From: Acanthosepion esculentum
Lineage: Eukaryota > Mollusca > Cephalopoda > Sepiida > Sepiidae
Length of the DNA stretch: 64,000 bases
Assembly (NCBI GenBank): GCA_964036315.1
Contig: OZ038478.1
Coordinates: 149,387,183 to 149,451,182 of the forward strand
Direction: 5' to 3'
Below are positions 11,260 to 22,758 of this stretch, piece by piece; the stretch's first letter is position 1, and each line of letters starts with the position of its first letter. The notes under the pieces were generated by a model. That model did not search any database and had not been told where the DNA came from. It was given only the letters and a program-made list of their open reading frames with translations. The position numbers and the translations under genes are program-made.

Positions 11260-11960
11260 AGCACTACTGATACTATGTATCCCAGTACTACTTGTTTCAT
11301 AATCGGATTATCGTTGACTAAACCGGTACCTCCACAGATTATGTTTTGTGAGGAGTGTGGCTAGTCATCCTGCAGCATTATACAAAAACCCTGTCTAAAA
11401 GGCGGATGAAGCATTTTGCTCAACGCCATTTACCACGATTATCCTAGGTGTTTTAGACTCCACGGTCTTTTTTCCTTTTTCCCCTAGCCATTGGCTTAGA
11501 GAAGGACACTCTGTAAAACCGACAACCTGGGACTTCACTGTCATCGTCTCAGCTTTCTAGGGCATGACAGACCGAATCCCGGGTCAAAATTTTGGGGTCT
11601 GTTCAACGCACACTGCACTACACCTAAAAATTCCACTGCGGCCTGAGAGAGTGGTTCGCATCTACCAATGATTTTCAACATTTGTAGCGATCGGAGAAGG
11701 GTGAAAACGGCTGATGGAATATGAAACTGGAAGTCGCTGTCCCAATTGCGTATACTCTCAGGGATAAGAGACAGAGGAGGAAGTACTGCAATACAATGCC
11801 ATCGAGCCCAGGCCAGACTTTTAGCTACGACTACTGCGACTGAATATGCCTGTGCCGCTCTGGACTTATCAGTCACAAACATGCCTGCAAGCGACGTGTA
11901 CCGACTCCCTCGTGATCTTCGTTTTGAGAAGCCAAGCTATGCTGATATGTATATATATAA
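11260..11960. other. Unassigned less AT-rich block with overlapping open frames on both strands
   Basis: This block stands out from the AT-rich surroundings. On the minus strand 11541-11882 is open for 113 codons (ending near FDPGFGLSCPRKLRR). On the plus strand 11746-12045 is open for 99 codons. Neither shows a domain I recognise, and neither has a visible promoter or splice pattern. Composition resembles a retroelement untranslated region or an old transposon body more than a gene. Function unknown. Confidence 0.3.
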
Positions 11961-12101
11961 AGAATGCGTTCAAAGCTTATACAGACTGTCATCACTAAGT
12001 ATTGACTTAAATGCCCACTTATATTTACATACAATGTATATATGATATTTATAAGTTTTACTCATAAATATAACTTTTCTTAAAACATACACAAACATAT
12101 A

Positions 12102-12133
12102 TATAATAATAATAATAATAATAGTAATTATTA

Positions 12134-12196
<63 letters not shown>
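12102..12196. repeat. (AAT)n/(ATT)n microsatellite
   Basis: AAT units switch to TTA/ATT units near 12120, giving a short self-complementary junction. Confidence 0.95.
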
Positions 12197-12198
<2 letters not shown>

Positions 12199-12859
12199 CA
12201 AATATGTATCCATCGCGACACAGAAATTACCATGTTTCGTAACCAAAAGCTAAATCTTAAATTAAACTTAACATGTGAAGTTTCAGTTCCAATGCTGAAT
12301 AAGTTTCGGAAACAAACTGATTTACTCCATTTAAAAAACAAAAAGTATTATATAGTTTAAGTTGTTGGGGGAATGTGAATTCTAATTTTTTTTTAATGAG
12401 GATAGTGTTAGCTTTATTTTTGCTGAATCAACATACATGTATATTTGTATGTGACAAAGTGAAAATCCGTTGAGTTTAGGTGCGCGTTTGAAATTTCTGT
12501 CTGGTGACACTGAGTCAAAGGTGTTATCACAGTCTATTTTATTTTGGGTTATACTACGACACAATAATCATTTTCATTTATTTTCCATTTATTTTCTTAT
12601 TTTTAAAAATACATCGATATTTTCTTTAAGGAGTTTTCAAATATGATTAAGTTATATTATTTAAATTATAATTTTATTTATAAAGATCTAAAATAATATA
12701 TTTATTATATTTAGTAATAAACTTCATATAGTATTTTAAAATTAAAATATTAGAATTTAATTATGGATTTTGAACTATTTTATTTATGATCAAATATCAG
12801 GTATATAATTATGCAAATTATTTTTATAATTAATTGTTTTGAAGGAAAATATGAGAAAA

Positions 12860-13725
12860 TGTTTACAAAAAAACTGCTATTTCATTTCTTTGCTTTAATA
12901 ATTTTTTTATTTTTCCGAAACTTAATAATATATAACTTTTCATGTAAGCAGAAATGAAATGTGTTATATAAAAATCTACCTCTTCTCGTTTTTTATCAGT
13001 TTCCTATTTATCGTGGGTGTTTAATTTGTTTCTTTTAAATGACAAAAATATTTAGATAAGGATGTTTGGCTGCGATATGTAATATGATTGGAGGAAGTCA
13101 TATGTTTGCTTCATCATAATTTAAATTCATTGTACATTCAATATAATATTTTGAAATATTAGGATTATCAATAGTGTACAGATTCTGAGAGACATTTAAA
13201 ATTCAAACGACAATTTTCAGGATTCCTATAGTTATATAAATCTTCTTTTTCTTTAATATTGTTTATTTTTAATGCTGGATCAGTATTTTCTTTGTTTCTG
13301 GCTTAAGTATTTACTTAAAATTTTATTATTATGTTATTTTTATATTTTTTCTAAATTTTCAGCACATCTGTAACTTAATGTTAGTGTATTTTTATTAAAA
13401 AGTTTGCTAACTGTATTATTTAATGGAAAATGTTTTACAATTAAAGCAATACATGTACGTCCTAAATTACTTTGGTTGAATGGGGTGTGTACCAAACGAG
13501 TTTTCTATTTCTTCTCTGGTTTTCATCATCATCTTTTATATAATTAATGTCAGGGCATTTATAGCCACAATTCTTTAAATTTATCAAGTAAAAATTACTC
13601 TGTTCATTGAATATTTTTTCATTAGCAGGATTTATACTTATTCTTTTTTCAATAGATGAATGTATATACTTTATTATTGATGGGGGAAGATTTGACTTCG
13701 GATGCATATATTAAGGATCAATGTT
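12860..13725 (-). pseudogene. Penelope-like retroelement C-terminal region (GIY-YIG type), decayed
   Basis: Minus-strand reading gives the end of a Penelope-like element in correct order. First an open stretch at 13462-13707 with SIIKYIHSSIEKRIS, NCGYKCPDINYI and NRKLVWYTPHSTK. Then a cysteine-type motif NPENCRLNFKCLSESVHY near 13170-13225. Then SLSKYFCHLKETN and TPTINRKLIK near 12985-13060, and FHFCLHEKLYIIKF near 12900-12955. Several stops and shifts separate these blocks. The RT core upstream is missing. Pieces of the same family lie at 32230-32600 and 33615-34260. Assignment rests on the family pattern of the GIY-YIG region; the lineage is not resolved. Confidence 0.65.
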
Positions 13726-13788
13726 AGGTTTTCTATAAGGCTGCTATGTATTATTCATTATGAGAGTTTTTGACAGAATAATTTAATG

Positions 13789-13812
13789 TATTAGAGTAGG
13801 TACCTTCATGAG
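13789..13812 (+). repeat. Left target duplication and terminal inverted repeat
   Basis: TATTAGAG (13789-13796) followed by the 16-bp TIR TAGGTACCTTCATGAG (13797-13812), which is exactly mirrored at the right end. Confidence 0.9.
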
Positions 13813-14247
13813 ATCGACAGAAAATGAGCATAGCCTGATAAAAATTGCCTTAAACTTGACGAAAATAATTTTTATTTGTCTAACTGTTTATGCTATAATA
13901 AAGAGGAAAGATCAAAGTATTTTTTGATTATTTTTTTACTTTTTTTTATCATTTCGATCACATCCAAAAGTGTCGTTTAAAATCATGTTTATTTTTTTAA
14001 AAAAAAAACCGATCGTCAGACATTTTTTTTAAATTTTATAAACAAAAATTTAATTTTTCCGTTTTAAATTCTGCCAAGAAATAGTTAAACTTTTTTTTAA
14101 ATTTATTTTTACAAAATTTAAAATTTAAATGTTTATTTAACATATTTGGAAAGAAAACATTACTTACTTTACGCGCTGAAAAGTGTACTTTAAAAAAAAA
14201 ACACAGCGGGTCGGAAAAATAGTGACACATTCGAGGTGTCGATTGAT

Positions 14248-14269
14248 GCTGTCAATCAGTATTGACAGC
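14248..14269. repeat. Perfect hairpin inside the TIR element
   Basis: Nine-base arms GCTGTCAAT and ATTGACAGC around a CAGT loop, in a slightly more GC-rich patch (14160-14300). It could be a transposase or regulatory protein site; function unknown. Confidence 0.6.
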
Positions 14270-14673
14270 TTACGCGACCTAATTTCATCGTACGGATGGA
14301 CGAAAGTGAAATAATTTAGCTTCTTATTGAACCAACTTGCGTAACCAGTTATTAAGGGAAAATTTCAGCGTTTTAATTTTTAATTGTTTCTTAGCTTTCC
14401 ATCTTTACGTGTACGATGCTTTATGAAAATTTTAAAACTAAGACTGTTGATAGAAAAAAAAATTCATAAGGTGCATACAAATTAATTTAATTATTTTAAT
14501 TACTTTAATTAGATACCTTTCTTATGAAAGGCTAAGGTGTAAAATATAAACATATACATTTATTTTATTTTATGGTATTATTTCTATTTCCCTTCATTTA
14601 TTAATTTTGATATTTCATATAGAAAAAAAAATAACTGAGAAAATAAAAAAAAAAGAAATTTCATAAGATAGGT

Positions 14674-14698
14674 TAGGTACATAATACTTTTAGGTACC
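14674..14698 (+). repeat. Internal TIR-like motifs
   Basis: TAGGTAC at 14674-14680 and TAGGTACC at 14691-14698 repeat the first 7-8 bases of the TIR in the same orientation as the left end. A looser match (TAGATACCTTTCTTATGA) starts at about 14510. These may be subterminal transposase-binding repeats or traces of nested insertions. Confidence 0.4.
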
Positions 14699-14763
14699 CT
14701 TATCATTTGAAATATTACACAATTTTTTTTTGTTAATTTTTCTTCAAAGTAATACGAATATTG

Positions 14764-14815
14764 AAAAGACTTTATTTCACATAATTACATAATCATATAC
14801 ACTTTATTTTATTTA
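14764..14815 (-). terminator. Polyadenylation signals downstream of the transposon-borne gene
   Basis: Minus-strand AATAAA hexamers occur in overlapping form near 14804-14814 and again near 14770, about 95-140 bp after the stop codon. In AT-rich DNA such hexamers are common by chance, but the placement is right. Confidence 0.45.
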
Positions 14816-14907
14816 TTCATAACCAAGTAAGAAGAGAGGTCTAGAGATGCAATGCAATTCGTACCAGAGATTCGTGAAATATTTCCTCACAAACTCCAAC
14901 CTAATGA

Positions 14908-15330
14908 TCAGAGTCCTTGCTGCCAGATGTCACAGGATGGGGTTAACCATTTAAAGAGCATGTCGTGCATGATATAGTCGGTAGCTATTTCACATTTATC
15001 CAGTTGATAGTCTTCATTATCTTCTTCATAGAAAATGTTGTAATCTGGGTAAAATATTTCCATGACCCATCCTACAAATATCTTATCAACAGAATCAACT
15101 GTCCAGATGTGTTTTATAGTATGGCCAACTATATCACCACGTAAGATTTTGTAAATGTTATCTACAAAATCTTGGGAAAAGTCCGGGAATTCTGCTTTGA
15201 TGGCAGAATTGGTGTGTTCAAGGTCCTTCAATCTTTTCTGTAGCTGACGCCTTTCCTTTTTTTGATGCTGTCTCTGCTTTTCAGGATATTCTGATCCTGT
15301 GTGGTTCTGTGCTATACTGCATGGCAACAT
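14908..15330 (-). CDS. Intact 140-aa transposon-borne protein with Tudor-like segment, function unknown
   Basis: The uninterrupted frame runs from ATG (15330) to TGA (14908). Residues about 16-45 are highly charged and basic (EKQRQHQKKERRQLQKRL) with a heptad pattern suggesting a coiled coil or DNA-binding start. Residues about 65-115 carry a pattern like small Tudor/chromo-type folds: GHTIKHIW, then VGWVMEIFY, YNIFYEEDNEDYQL and an acidic-aromatic end. A related pattern occurs, from memory, in transposon-derived proteins of other invertebrates; this is inference. The frame stays open without a Met for about 20 codons above the ATG, and a pyrimidine tract ending CTTTAAAG just upstream could be a splice acceptor, so an earlier exon is possible. 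The ATG context is weak. There is no DDE domain. It lies alone inside the TIR element at 13797-16217, with TATA box and poly(A) signals correctly placed. Confidence 0.7.
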   Translation of the reverse strand: MLPCSIAQNHTGSEYPEKQRQHQKKERRQLQKRLKDLEHTNSAIKAEFPDFSQDFVDNIYKILRGDIVGHTIKHIWTVDSVDKIFVGWVMEIFYPDYNIFYEEDNEDYQLDKCEIATDYIMHDMLFKWLTPSCDIWQQGL

Positions 15331-15434
15331 CCAAAAGGATTGTTTAAACTTTAAAGGAAAAGAAAAATATCAAAAATTTCTCCACACGTGTCTAGCACAA
15401 ACACAGTAAAGGCTGACCGACAGCGGAGGACAAC

Positions 15435-15441
15435 ATTTATA
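15435..15441 (-). promoter_or_regulatory. TATA box for the transposon-borne gene
   Basis: Minus-strand GGCTATAAATG lies about 105 bp upstream of the ATG at 15330, in a locally GC-richer patch (15390-15490). Transcription would be expected to start near 15405-15410, leaving a leader of about 80 nt. Confidence 0.5.
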
Positions 15442-16201
15442 GCCAGGCAAGCCACGTAACTTTCTTTTGTTTTCATGACGATTCCGGTCTTCCGTATATT
15501 TGAATTTAAGCTATTTTTGACACAAAAAAAAACATGTTATATTAGATTTTTACCTAAAAGCAACTTTCTGATTGTAACCAGGTTTATTTTATAATCTGTA
15601 AATGATATTATCTACTTAATAATACATTGACTAACTGCAACACCATTTTGATCAATTTTAAAATATTTAACAACTTTAAGCAATAAACATAAATTTAACA
15701 ATAAGAAATAACAAATAATTGTTGTAAAAACTTATTTTTCATCGAAAATGTTTTTTGCTTTCAGGAAATGTTATCCATAGTCATACAAATAAGTAAAAGC
15801 AACTAAAAGTTTTTGAAATTAAATAATATCTTTGTTTTATTGAGTTTTGTATGTTACAATTCAGAGCTGATTTTAAGGTAGACGGGTCCGAAATAAAAAA
15901 AAAAGTAAAATGGATTTGCTTTGGTCAAAGCCTTGTGCTTTTAACTAATTAGTCGCTAAATTGGAACACCTTAGAATTTCATGAGTTTTCATGAAATTAC
16001 TTATGGGGGGGTGTAATAAATAAAATAAAAAAATTACCATGATTTAAAAAAAAAAAATAAACACATTTATAATAATTTCCATCATTTGTGAATAGTTACT
16101 GAAAGTTTCATGAAAATCCGACAATTATTTTTATTTTTACAAGATTTTCAAAATTAACGGCTCCCATTAAAAAAGAAAATTAAAAAAAAAAAAAACACGC
16201 G

Positions 16202-16225
16202 CTCATGAAGGTACCTATATTAGAG
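16202..16225 (-). repeat. Right terminal inverted repeat and target duplication
   Basis: CTCATGAAGGTACCTA (16202-16217) is the perfect reverse complement of the left TIR. It is followed by TATTAGAG (16218-16225), identical to the left flank. Confidence 0.9.
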
Positions 16226-16329
16226 CAATGTTTATTTTGATTTCGTTGATATTGTTTTCTATACAGATTTCAAGGTGTTTCATGGAAGTTACCTTTAAAT
16301 TATATCATTCTTTATATTGAGTTTGGAGA

Positions 16330-18030
16330 AAGCTGTTTATGCTGAAACTTGACATAGTTTGATGTAATATTGTAATGCTAGCTTATGTGTGATTCGACTG
16401 ACACGCTTTCTATTGGGGATGTAATGCAGATTCCAAGAAGGAGTCGCAAACCCTGGTGATCGAGTATATTGGGTCGTTTCACATATGTTTCCCTTGCCAC
16501 ACCATAGATAAATCATCCATTTTCAAATTTGGATCTAATCATAACCCGGTATAATTTCAGAAGCGTCGGTCTGTCGTCACCGCGGTCTATGTCAGAGATG
16601 ACTCGGAGATGTACTGCTTTATTGCATTTCTAACGCAGATATTTTATGTTTAATATGAAGGATAATCTTTTGTCGAACATTTTTTCTATGTATAAGTCTA
16701 GTCTAGACACTTCAATAACATCAAGTATTACTTCGGGATCATGCTGTAGTTGTTTAGTTGGCTGAAATGTATACATAGAATCTTTGGAGAATCTGAATCC
16801 ATTTTGTATGGCCCATTACTGAGTCCCTGTTGGAGTTAGTCTTAATTTGTATTGATATTTTTATGTGTAACATTAAAAGGTCAACTATATACAGTGAACA
16901 GTCAACTCCAGAGTTCAAGCATTTAACAATGCTATATATTTTGACATTGGAGTGTCAAAGTTGAAATATAATTTTTGTTAGTTGCTTTTATATTCCTTTG
17001 ACATAAATGTCGCAATTGTATGCTTTTATAACCCCAGTTGATTTTACTGATTCTATTCCAAACTATGTTCGTTTTGGCGTTTGGATTAATATAGATACCA
17101 AATTCAAACTACTTCGATGACGGTCGCATGGATTCTTTAATTATTCTGTGTGATTTATTTCTATTTATTTTGTAGATTCTCATATTTCCTTCGGTTCGAT
17201 ATAAGTTGAAGTTAAGTACAACCGCAAGAAGAAATCGGATCTTTTTTAAACTCGTCGTTAAACCAGGATCTGTCGTGTTTGACAGGTTTACATTTAGATA
17301 CGTATTGTTCTACAATAGTAAGATTTTTTAAAAAATAAGTGACGTGCACTGCATTGTCTATATTGTCCCACTTTGCTTTTTTAAGTTTCTAGTATGGTAT
17401 CCTTTCGTCTAGCAATGATCCAGAGTTTTCCGACACAACTGGCAAGTAAATACTATCACATGTATCATAATTCACTTTCCAGTTATAGTCGAGGTATGTT
17501 CCTGGATCACTTAAGTTGAGATCTATTTCAATAAATATGCCACACCCTTGATGGGTGGAGATAGGTATATGAATTGACGTTGAAAAGACATATATTGTTT
17601 CTATTGATAAAGCCTTCCAGGAGTCTGCCTTTCTGTTCAGTATTTTTGAAGCCTCATAGGATGTTATGACTATTAAATCCTACTATTAAAATGAATGGTT
17701 TTTGGAAGCTGCTTAAATAGTTTATTTAATTCTGTTCTATCTATGGGATCATTAGGAGGGATTTAAACAGAGAATATGATAGTGGCATTTACCTGTTGTG
17801 TAATATTCATGTCGAATTTGGGAAATAGTTGTTTTTACTAATATTGAAGCACCATCCGAAGATCTGTTTCCACTATTACTAATAAAACTTATGTGTAGTT
17901 TTAATATTTATATTCTCGTTTTCCTTTAAAAATGTTTCCTAAAGACAGATGTTTGCAGCAATAAGCAAAAACCAATTCGTTTCAATTTGTTTTACTCCTT
18001 CTGAGTTCCACTGAATAATTTTGTTAGCCA
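16330..18030 (-). pseudogene. I/Jockey-type LINE ORF2 (endonuclease and RT end), internally deleted
   Basis: Minus-strand translation starts at ATG near 18030 with an apurinic endonuclease (IIQWNSEGVKQIETNW, then ANICL.ETFLKENENI). It continues through the endonuclease motifs IVGFNSHNIL.G and SYTYLHPS near 17530-17680. The linker near 17050-17130 reads TNIVWNRISKINWGYKS. It then jumps to the RT C-terminus (PTKQLQHDPEVILDVIEVS near 16700-16750; HYIPNRKRVSRITHKLALQYYIK near 16355-16430). The RT catalytic core is missing and many stops are present, so it is a dead, internally deleted copy. Confidence 0.75.
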
Positions 18031-18049
18031 TGATTGTTATATTGAGGAT

Positions 18050-18610
18050 TTTGATTTTTGTTGAATTGTTTTAATTTCCAATTTTTCCATGTTGTTTGCA
18101 GTTGATTTCCTTCATAGAGGGTTTTCTTTTTTGGCTGGATTGTGTGTTTTCTTGCTTTTTTCGGTTGGAAATGTTCCTATTTGTATTTCATGTGAGGGGC
18201 CTCTAGATCGAGCCTTTTTTTGTTTTTTAATTTCTATATTTTGATTGGGTGTATTAGATTTAATATGGTTTGCCGTGTAAATAGTTGTATTTCCGTGCTA
18301 TTAATCATCGCTAATACTGTTAATCGCGGAGATCAGGTTTTCTGCCATTTTGTTGTTCATTTGCAGTGGTATAATCGGAATATTTTGTCTTATGTTAATC
18401 AACAATTTTCCTGGCTTCAGAAAAAATTGTATTTATCTTATATATAAATTCAAATATTTCTTGTATTTTTTGCAAAGCGCTAAATGTGTGTATGTCGAGT
18501 GGGCAGTGTTCTCATTACAATATATGCATTCTATGACACCTTGGCATTCGTTTCACTAGTGTCCTTTGCAAAATCCAAAAGATCATTCCATTAGACAGCC
18601 ACTCCTATCT
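18050..18610 (-). pseudogene. ORF1 (gag-like, zinc-knuckle) of the same LINE, decayed
   Basis: Upstream of the ORF2 remnant on the minus strand, a frame near 18480-18560 reads NECQGVIECIYCNENTAHS followed by a cysteine. This matches the CCHC knuckles of I/Jockey LINE ORF1 proteins. A basic Lys/Asn-rich tail (KKQKKARSRGPSHEI near 18190-18230) runs to the ORF2 start. Stops interrupt it. The 5' end of the LINE is not defined. Confidence 0.6.
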
Positions 18611-18619
18611 TACACAACA

Positions 18620-19260
18620 ATCTAACAGGCTGTTTCTATAATCTACTCCGCTCATCTAAACACCTGTAATTGACTGTCAGACCGGGATTGGGGGAAACTA
18701 TTTTCGGCTTACACAGCACCAAGCTCTAGCGGTTCATTGATGACTTTCTCTCATGCAGGTGAATTTGCAGGAGCTCTTCGATCAATAAAAGTCATAATTC
18801 GAAGATTACGAAAGCCCATAATATTACGCGTATTCTGCATCGTGCATTTAATTAACTGATCCAACATAATCAGAATTAAATTAGATTTCAATTTATATTC
18901 CCAGATTTTCTGTGAATATATCCTTGATAATCACCGATAATCTAATCTTTGATTGAGGATGGTCACAGTTTATACTGAATGATTATACGTATCATAATTC
19001 ACAATTTCTGATATTTGCTTTTTATTGTTTTCCAAGTAAAAACAAGATCAGTTTCCAGCTCGGAAATATGTTTTTAACAATTTCTAGTCATCAGTATATC
19101 AGAAAAAAAAGAAAAAAGAAGGTATATCCTGTCCGCATAACCAAGTTGCCCCTAGCGCTGATATAAACCATCACATGATGAATTCACTTTCTACAAATAG
19201 GGAAGGGGTTACAGCAGTCTTAAAATTTCCAGCAAATTAAATTAACTAAATTGTGCTCTG

Positions 19261-19265
<5 letters not shown>
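18620..19265. other. No gene visible
   Basis: Moderately AT-rich DNA. It may contain the upstream end of the LINE at 16330-18610, but no motif supports this. Confidence 0.4.
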
Positions 19266-19269
<4 letters not shown>

Positions 19270-19332
<63 letters not shown>

Positions 19333-19363
19333 ATTATTATTATAATTATTATTATTATCATTA

Positions 19364-19402
<39 letters not shown>
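19270..19402. repeat. (TA)n then (ATT)n microsatellite
   Basis: TA units from 19270 to 19327 pass directly into ATT units to about 19402. A short CT run precedes the tract. Confidence 0.95.
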
Positions 19403-20059
<657 letters not shown>

Positions 20060-20232
20060 CAATCTCTGCGTGTGCTATCTCTTGAAGTACGGATAATTTA
20101 TCGGTAACACAAGAAGTTATTTTAAAGCTAGTATTTCAAATGATTAGCAGAAATCTTACCCTCCTATACACACACACATACACACACATATATATATTTT
20201 TTTTTTTCACACACACACATATATATATATAT

Positions 20233-20531
20233 GGTTGGATTGATGTGAGTTTGTGACCCTGGGTTTCATGCTTTTCTGATCATCAGACAAACTTATTAAT
20301 TAAAAAAAAATTTGGATTTATTTAGGTTGCATATATTGGTTTTATTATGGAAGTTGGAGGGACATCGTCGTTGCGATGTCACTCATAGTGATAACACGAC
20401 GACGTTTTCCCTCCCACTTTCATAATAGCGCCAATACACGCAATCTACATAAATTCAAAAACAAATAATCAATTTGTCTGACGATCACAGAAGCGTGAAA
20501 CCCAGAGTCACAGACTCACATCAATCCAACC
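20233..20531. mobile_element. 299-bp foldback (palindromic) element
   Basis: The segment from GGTTGGATTGATGTGAG to its complement CTCACATCAATCCAACC is one long imperfect inverted repeat. The two halves pair along almost their whole length and meet near 20382 around ACTCATAGTGAT. No coding. It is bounded on the left by a TA tract. This fits a foldback-type MITE; no clear target duplication was seen. Confidence 0.75.
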
Positions 20532-20666
20532 AAATATGTTAGCTCTATCTCTGATATTGAGCGCTTTCTAATAAGTACCGCACATATAATATCTAAATAA
20601 TAATATATATATATATTACATATATATTTGTACACACTTTCATATATATATATATATATATATATA

Positions 20667-20895
20667 TTGTCATCCACAGACAGACTGTTTCGCTGTTTCA
20701 CAGCTCATCAGTGTGGCTAGACGTCCGGTTGCCTCTAGCTAGGATCGAAACCCGACTGAATTGGCGTCAGTCGGAACTTCTACCACTAAGCCGTCGGTGC
20801 ACGGCAGGGATGAAGGTGAATTTTAGCGTGTTTATTTTTAGATTTAGATAAACACACAGTGACTGACAGTCACTCAATTCTGTCGAAGAGTCGTG

Positions 20896-20896
<1 letters not shown>
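20667..20896 (-). mobile_element. tRNA-derived SINE
   Basis: Reverse complement of the SINE at 51273-51499. It carries the tRNA-like head with a box B-like TTTCGATCC (minus strand, near 20745-20755) and the body GTGAAACAGCGAAACAGTC. Both ends abut TA microsatellites, the 3' end at 20640-20666 and the 5' end at 20897. Confidence 0.75.
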
Positions 20897-20972
<76 letters not shown>

Positions 20973-21000
20973 CGTGTGTCTGTGTTTGTGTGTGTGTGTA
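20897..21000. repeat. (TA)n(TG)n compound microsatellite
   Basis: TA units pass into TG units with CG/CT interruptions, directly at the 5' end of the SINE. Confidence 0.95.
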
Positions 21001-22700
21001 GAGAATTTCAGTTTTAACAATGAACCGAATAAATACTAATTTGTTTCTCGTTTATATAGTCTGTTGAATGATGTTCTGAAAAAAATAATCTCTTCATAGG
21101 CATATCTAACACTAACCTTCATGTCTATTATATTATCTACTAAAATATTGAAACGAGATGCATCCATATTTCATGAAAATTTTCCATTCCGAGATTACAT
21201 GACTGCCTACCTTGTCTCTAAGAGCTGAATACCTACTTAAACACCTAATGTTAAAAATCTCAAATATTCATCCATATATAATTTGTATGAGAAACATTCT
21301 TTTCAATGATCCATGAATTTTTTATCAGTGTTCTATAAAACATTATACACACCATTGCTTCAATTGTCACAATAAAGTGATCAATATTGATTTCAAGCTT
21401 TTCACAGGAGGCAATTATTGTGCAAATAATTAAAGGATAACGTTATCTCATTTGAAACAAAAGATAAAATGCCTGAGTTTGCAATGCCGCGAAGAAAGAT
21501 GTATACATTGGCATAGGATTATTTTTCGAGCAGCTCGGAGACTCCTCAAAATAATTTAAATTCCAAATCCAATAAGTGATTTATTCCACAGTGATGATAT
21601 ATGTTACTCACGCACACACCCACACACTCAAAACACAACGTGCATGTGTGAGAGAGAGAGTGAATGAGTGAGTGAGTGAGACCTCTGCAAGATTTTACAA
21701 AATACAAAGTTTGATTCCTAATGAAATGACTTTCTTACAATTATGAAGGTCTAGAATATCTATGTAATATAGCAATAGTTAACATATCCAGCCACTTTTC
21801 AGAATCATTTGAATTGTAAGCATCTAATCAAGTTAAGGATGTTCGATATATCAATATATTCCTGATTCGCATCTCTTTCTAAGAGCAGAGCATGCAATTT
21901 TCATTTCAGGGTTAGATTAACAGGAGGAATGTTAATGTCATCGAAGCGTCTATAAGAGTAATGAAACTAAGTATAACTAATGCATTTGATAGTATATATG
22001 AACGTAAAAATGAAACTGTATTCACAACAATCTTCCAAATGCATTAGGTAGGAATCTATTTCTATGTATTATTAATGCATTTGATAAATTTGTGGTTGTC
22101 CTATCATTTTTGTATTTATAGATATTATCAAAGGAATTAATTATGCATTGAATTAAATTCAACCGAAATTTTGATCTAAATAATGCCAAATTAATTAAAA
22201 GTAAAAGGAACTTATTTAAACTGACACTTATCGAGAGTGCCGCTATCGAATTTTAAAAAAATATATATATTTGCATTCCATACTTTTTCAAATATCACAA
22301 TGCCTGAAAGAATTACTTCTATCCCAAGCCAACATACAAGACTATAAAATGCGAAAACTTGACAGAAAACCGATAAATTCATAAACTCTTGTTATTTGAA
22401 AATATATATTACATAAATATACCCAATACTGAAACAAACTAAATATTAACTGCATAAACAAAATCAACATAATTTATGTCACTTAGCATCTTCCATAAGT
22501 TGCCAAGACATTTCAGTTTACCTGATGCTTCCTTATGAGCCTTTCTTAAATTAAAAAAAAGTTTATAAGTACTTGTAGCAAAAGAAATTCCTTACATTTT
22601 CCTTGATATACGAATCGGCTAAGATAAGTTTTCCTTTTAACTTTATCCATATTTTCCTTTTGCATATATATTTTGTGTGTGTATACAAACGCAGACATAT
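21001..22700. other. No gene visible
   Basis: AT-rich DNA with a small GAGT/GA repeat at about 21650-21682 and no open frame of note. Confidence 0.45.
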
Positions 22701-22758
22701 GCACACACACACACACACACGCATACACACACACACACATACACATACACACACACAT
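22701..22758. repeat. (CA)n microsatellite
   Basis: CA units with GCATA and TACA interruptions. Confidence 0.9.

Larger units (their letters stand above)
13797..16217 (-). mobile_element. TIR DNA transposon, 2421 bp, with perfect 8-bp target duplication
   Basis: The element has perfect 16-bp terminal inverted repeats, TAGGTACCTTCATGAG at 13797-13812 and its reverse complement at 16202-16217. It is flanked by an identical 8-bp direct repeat TATTAGAG (13789-13796 and 16218-16225). An 8-bp duplication fits hAT, P or Merlin-type transposases; the first bases TAGGT are near the loose hAT consensus but not decisive. Inside are a minus-strand gene (14908-15330) with its own TATA box and poly(A) signals, a subterminal hairpin (14248-14269) and internal TIR-like motifs near 14510, 14674 and 14691. 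No transposase catalytic domain was recognised, so it is probably non-autonomous or has lost that part. The rest is AT-rich with A and T homopolymers. Confidence 0.85.

Noticed and set aside
20720..20850. Functional tRNA gene
   Set aside because: The tRNA-like segment lacks a clean cloverleaf and recurs as the head of a SINE at 51273-51499.
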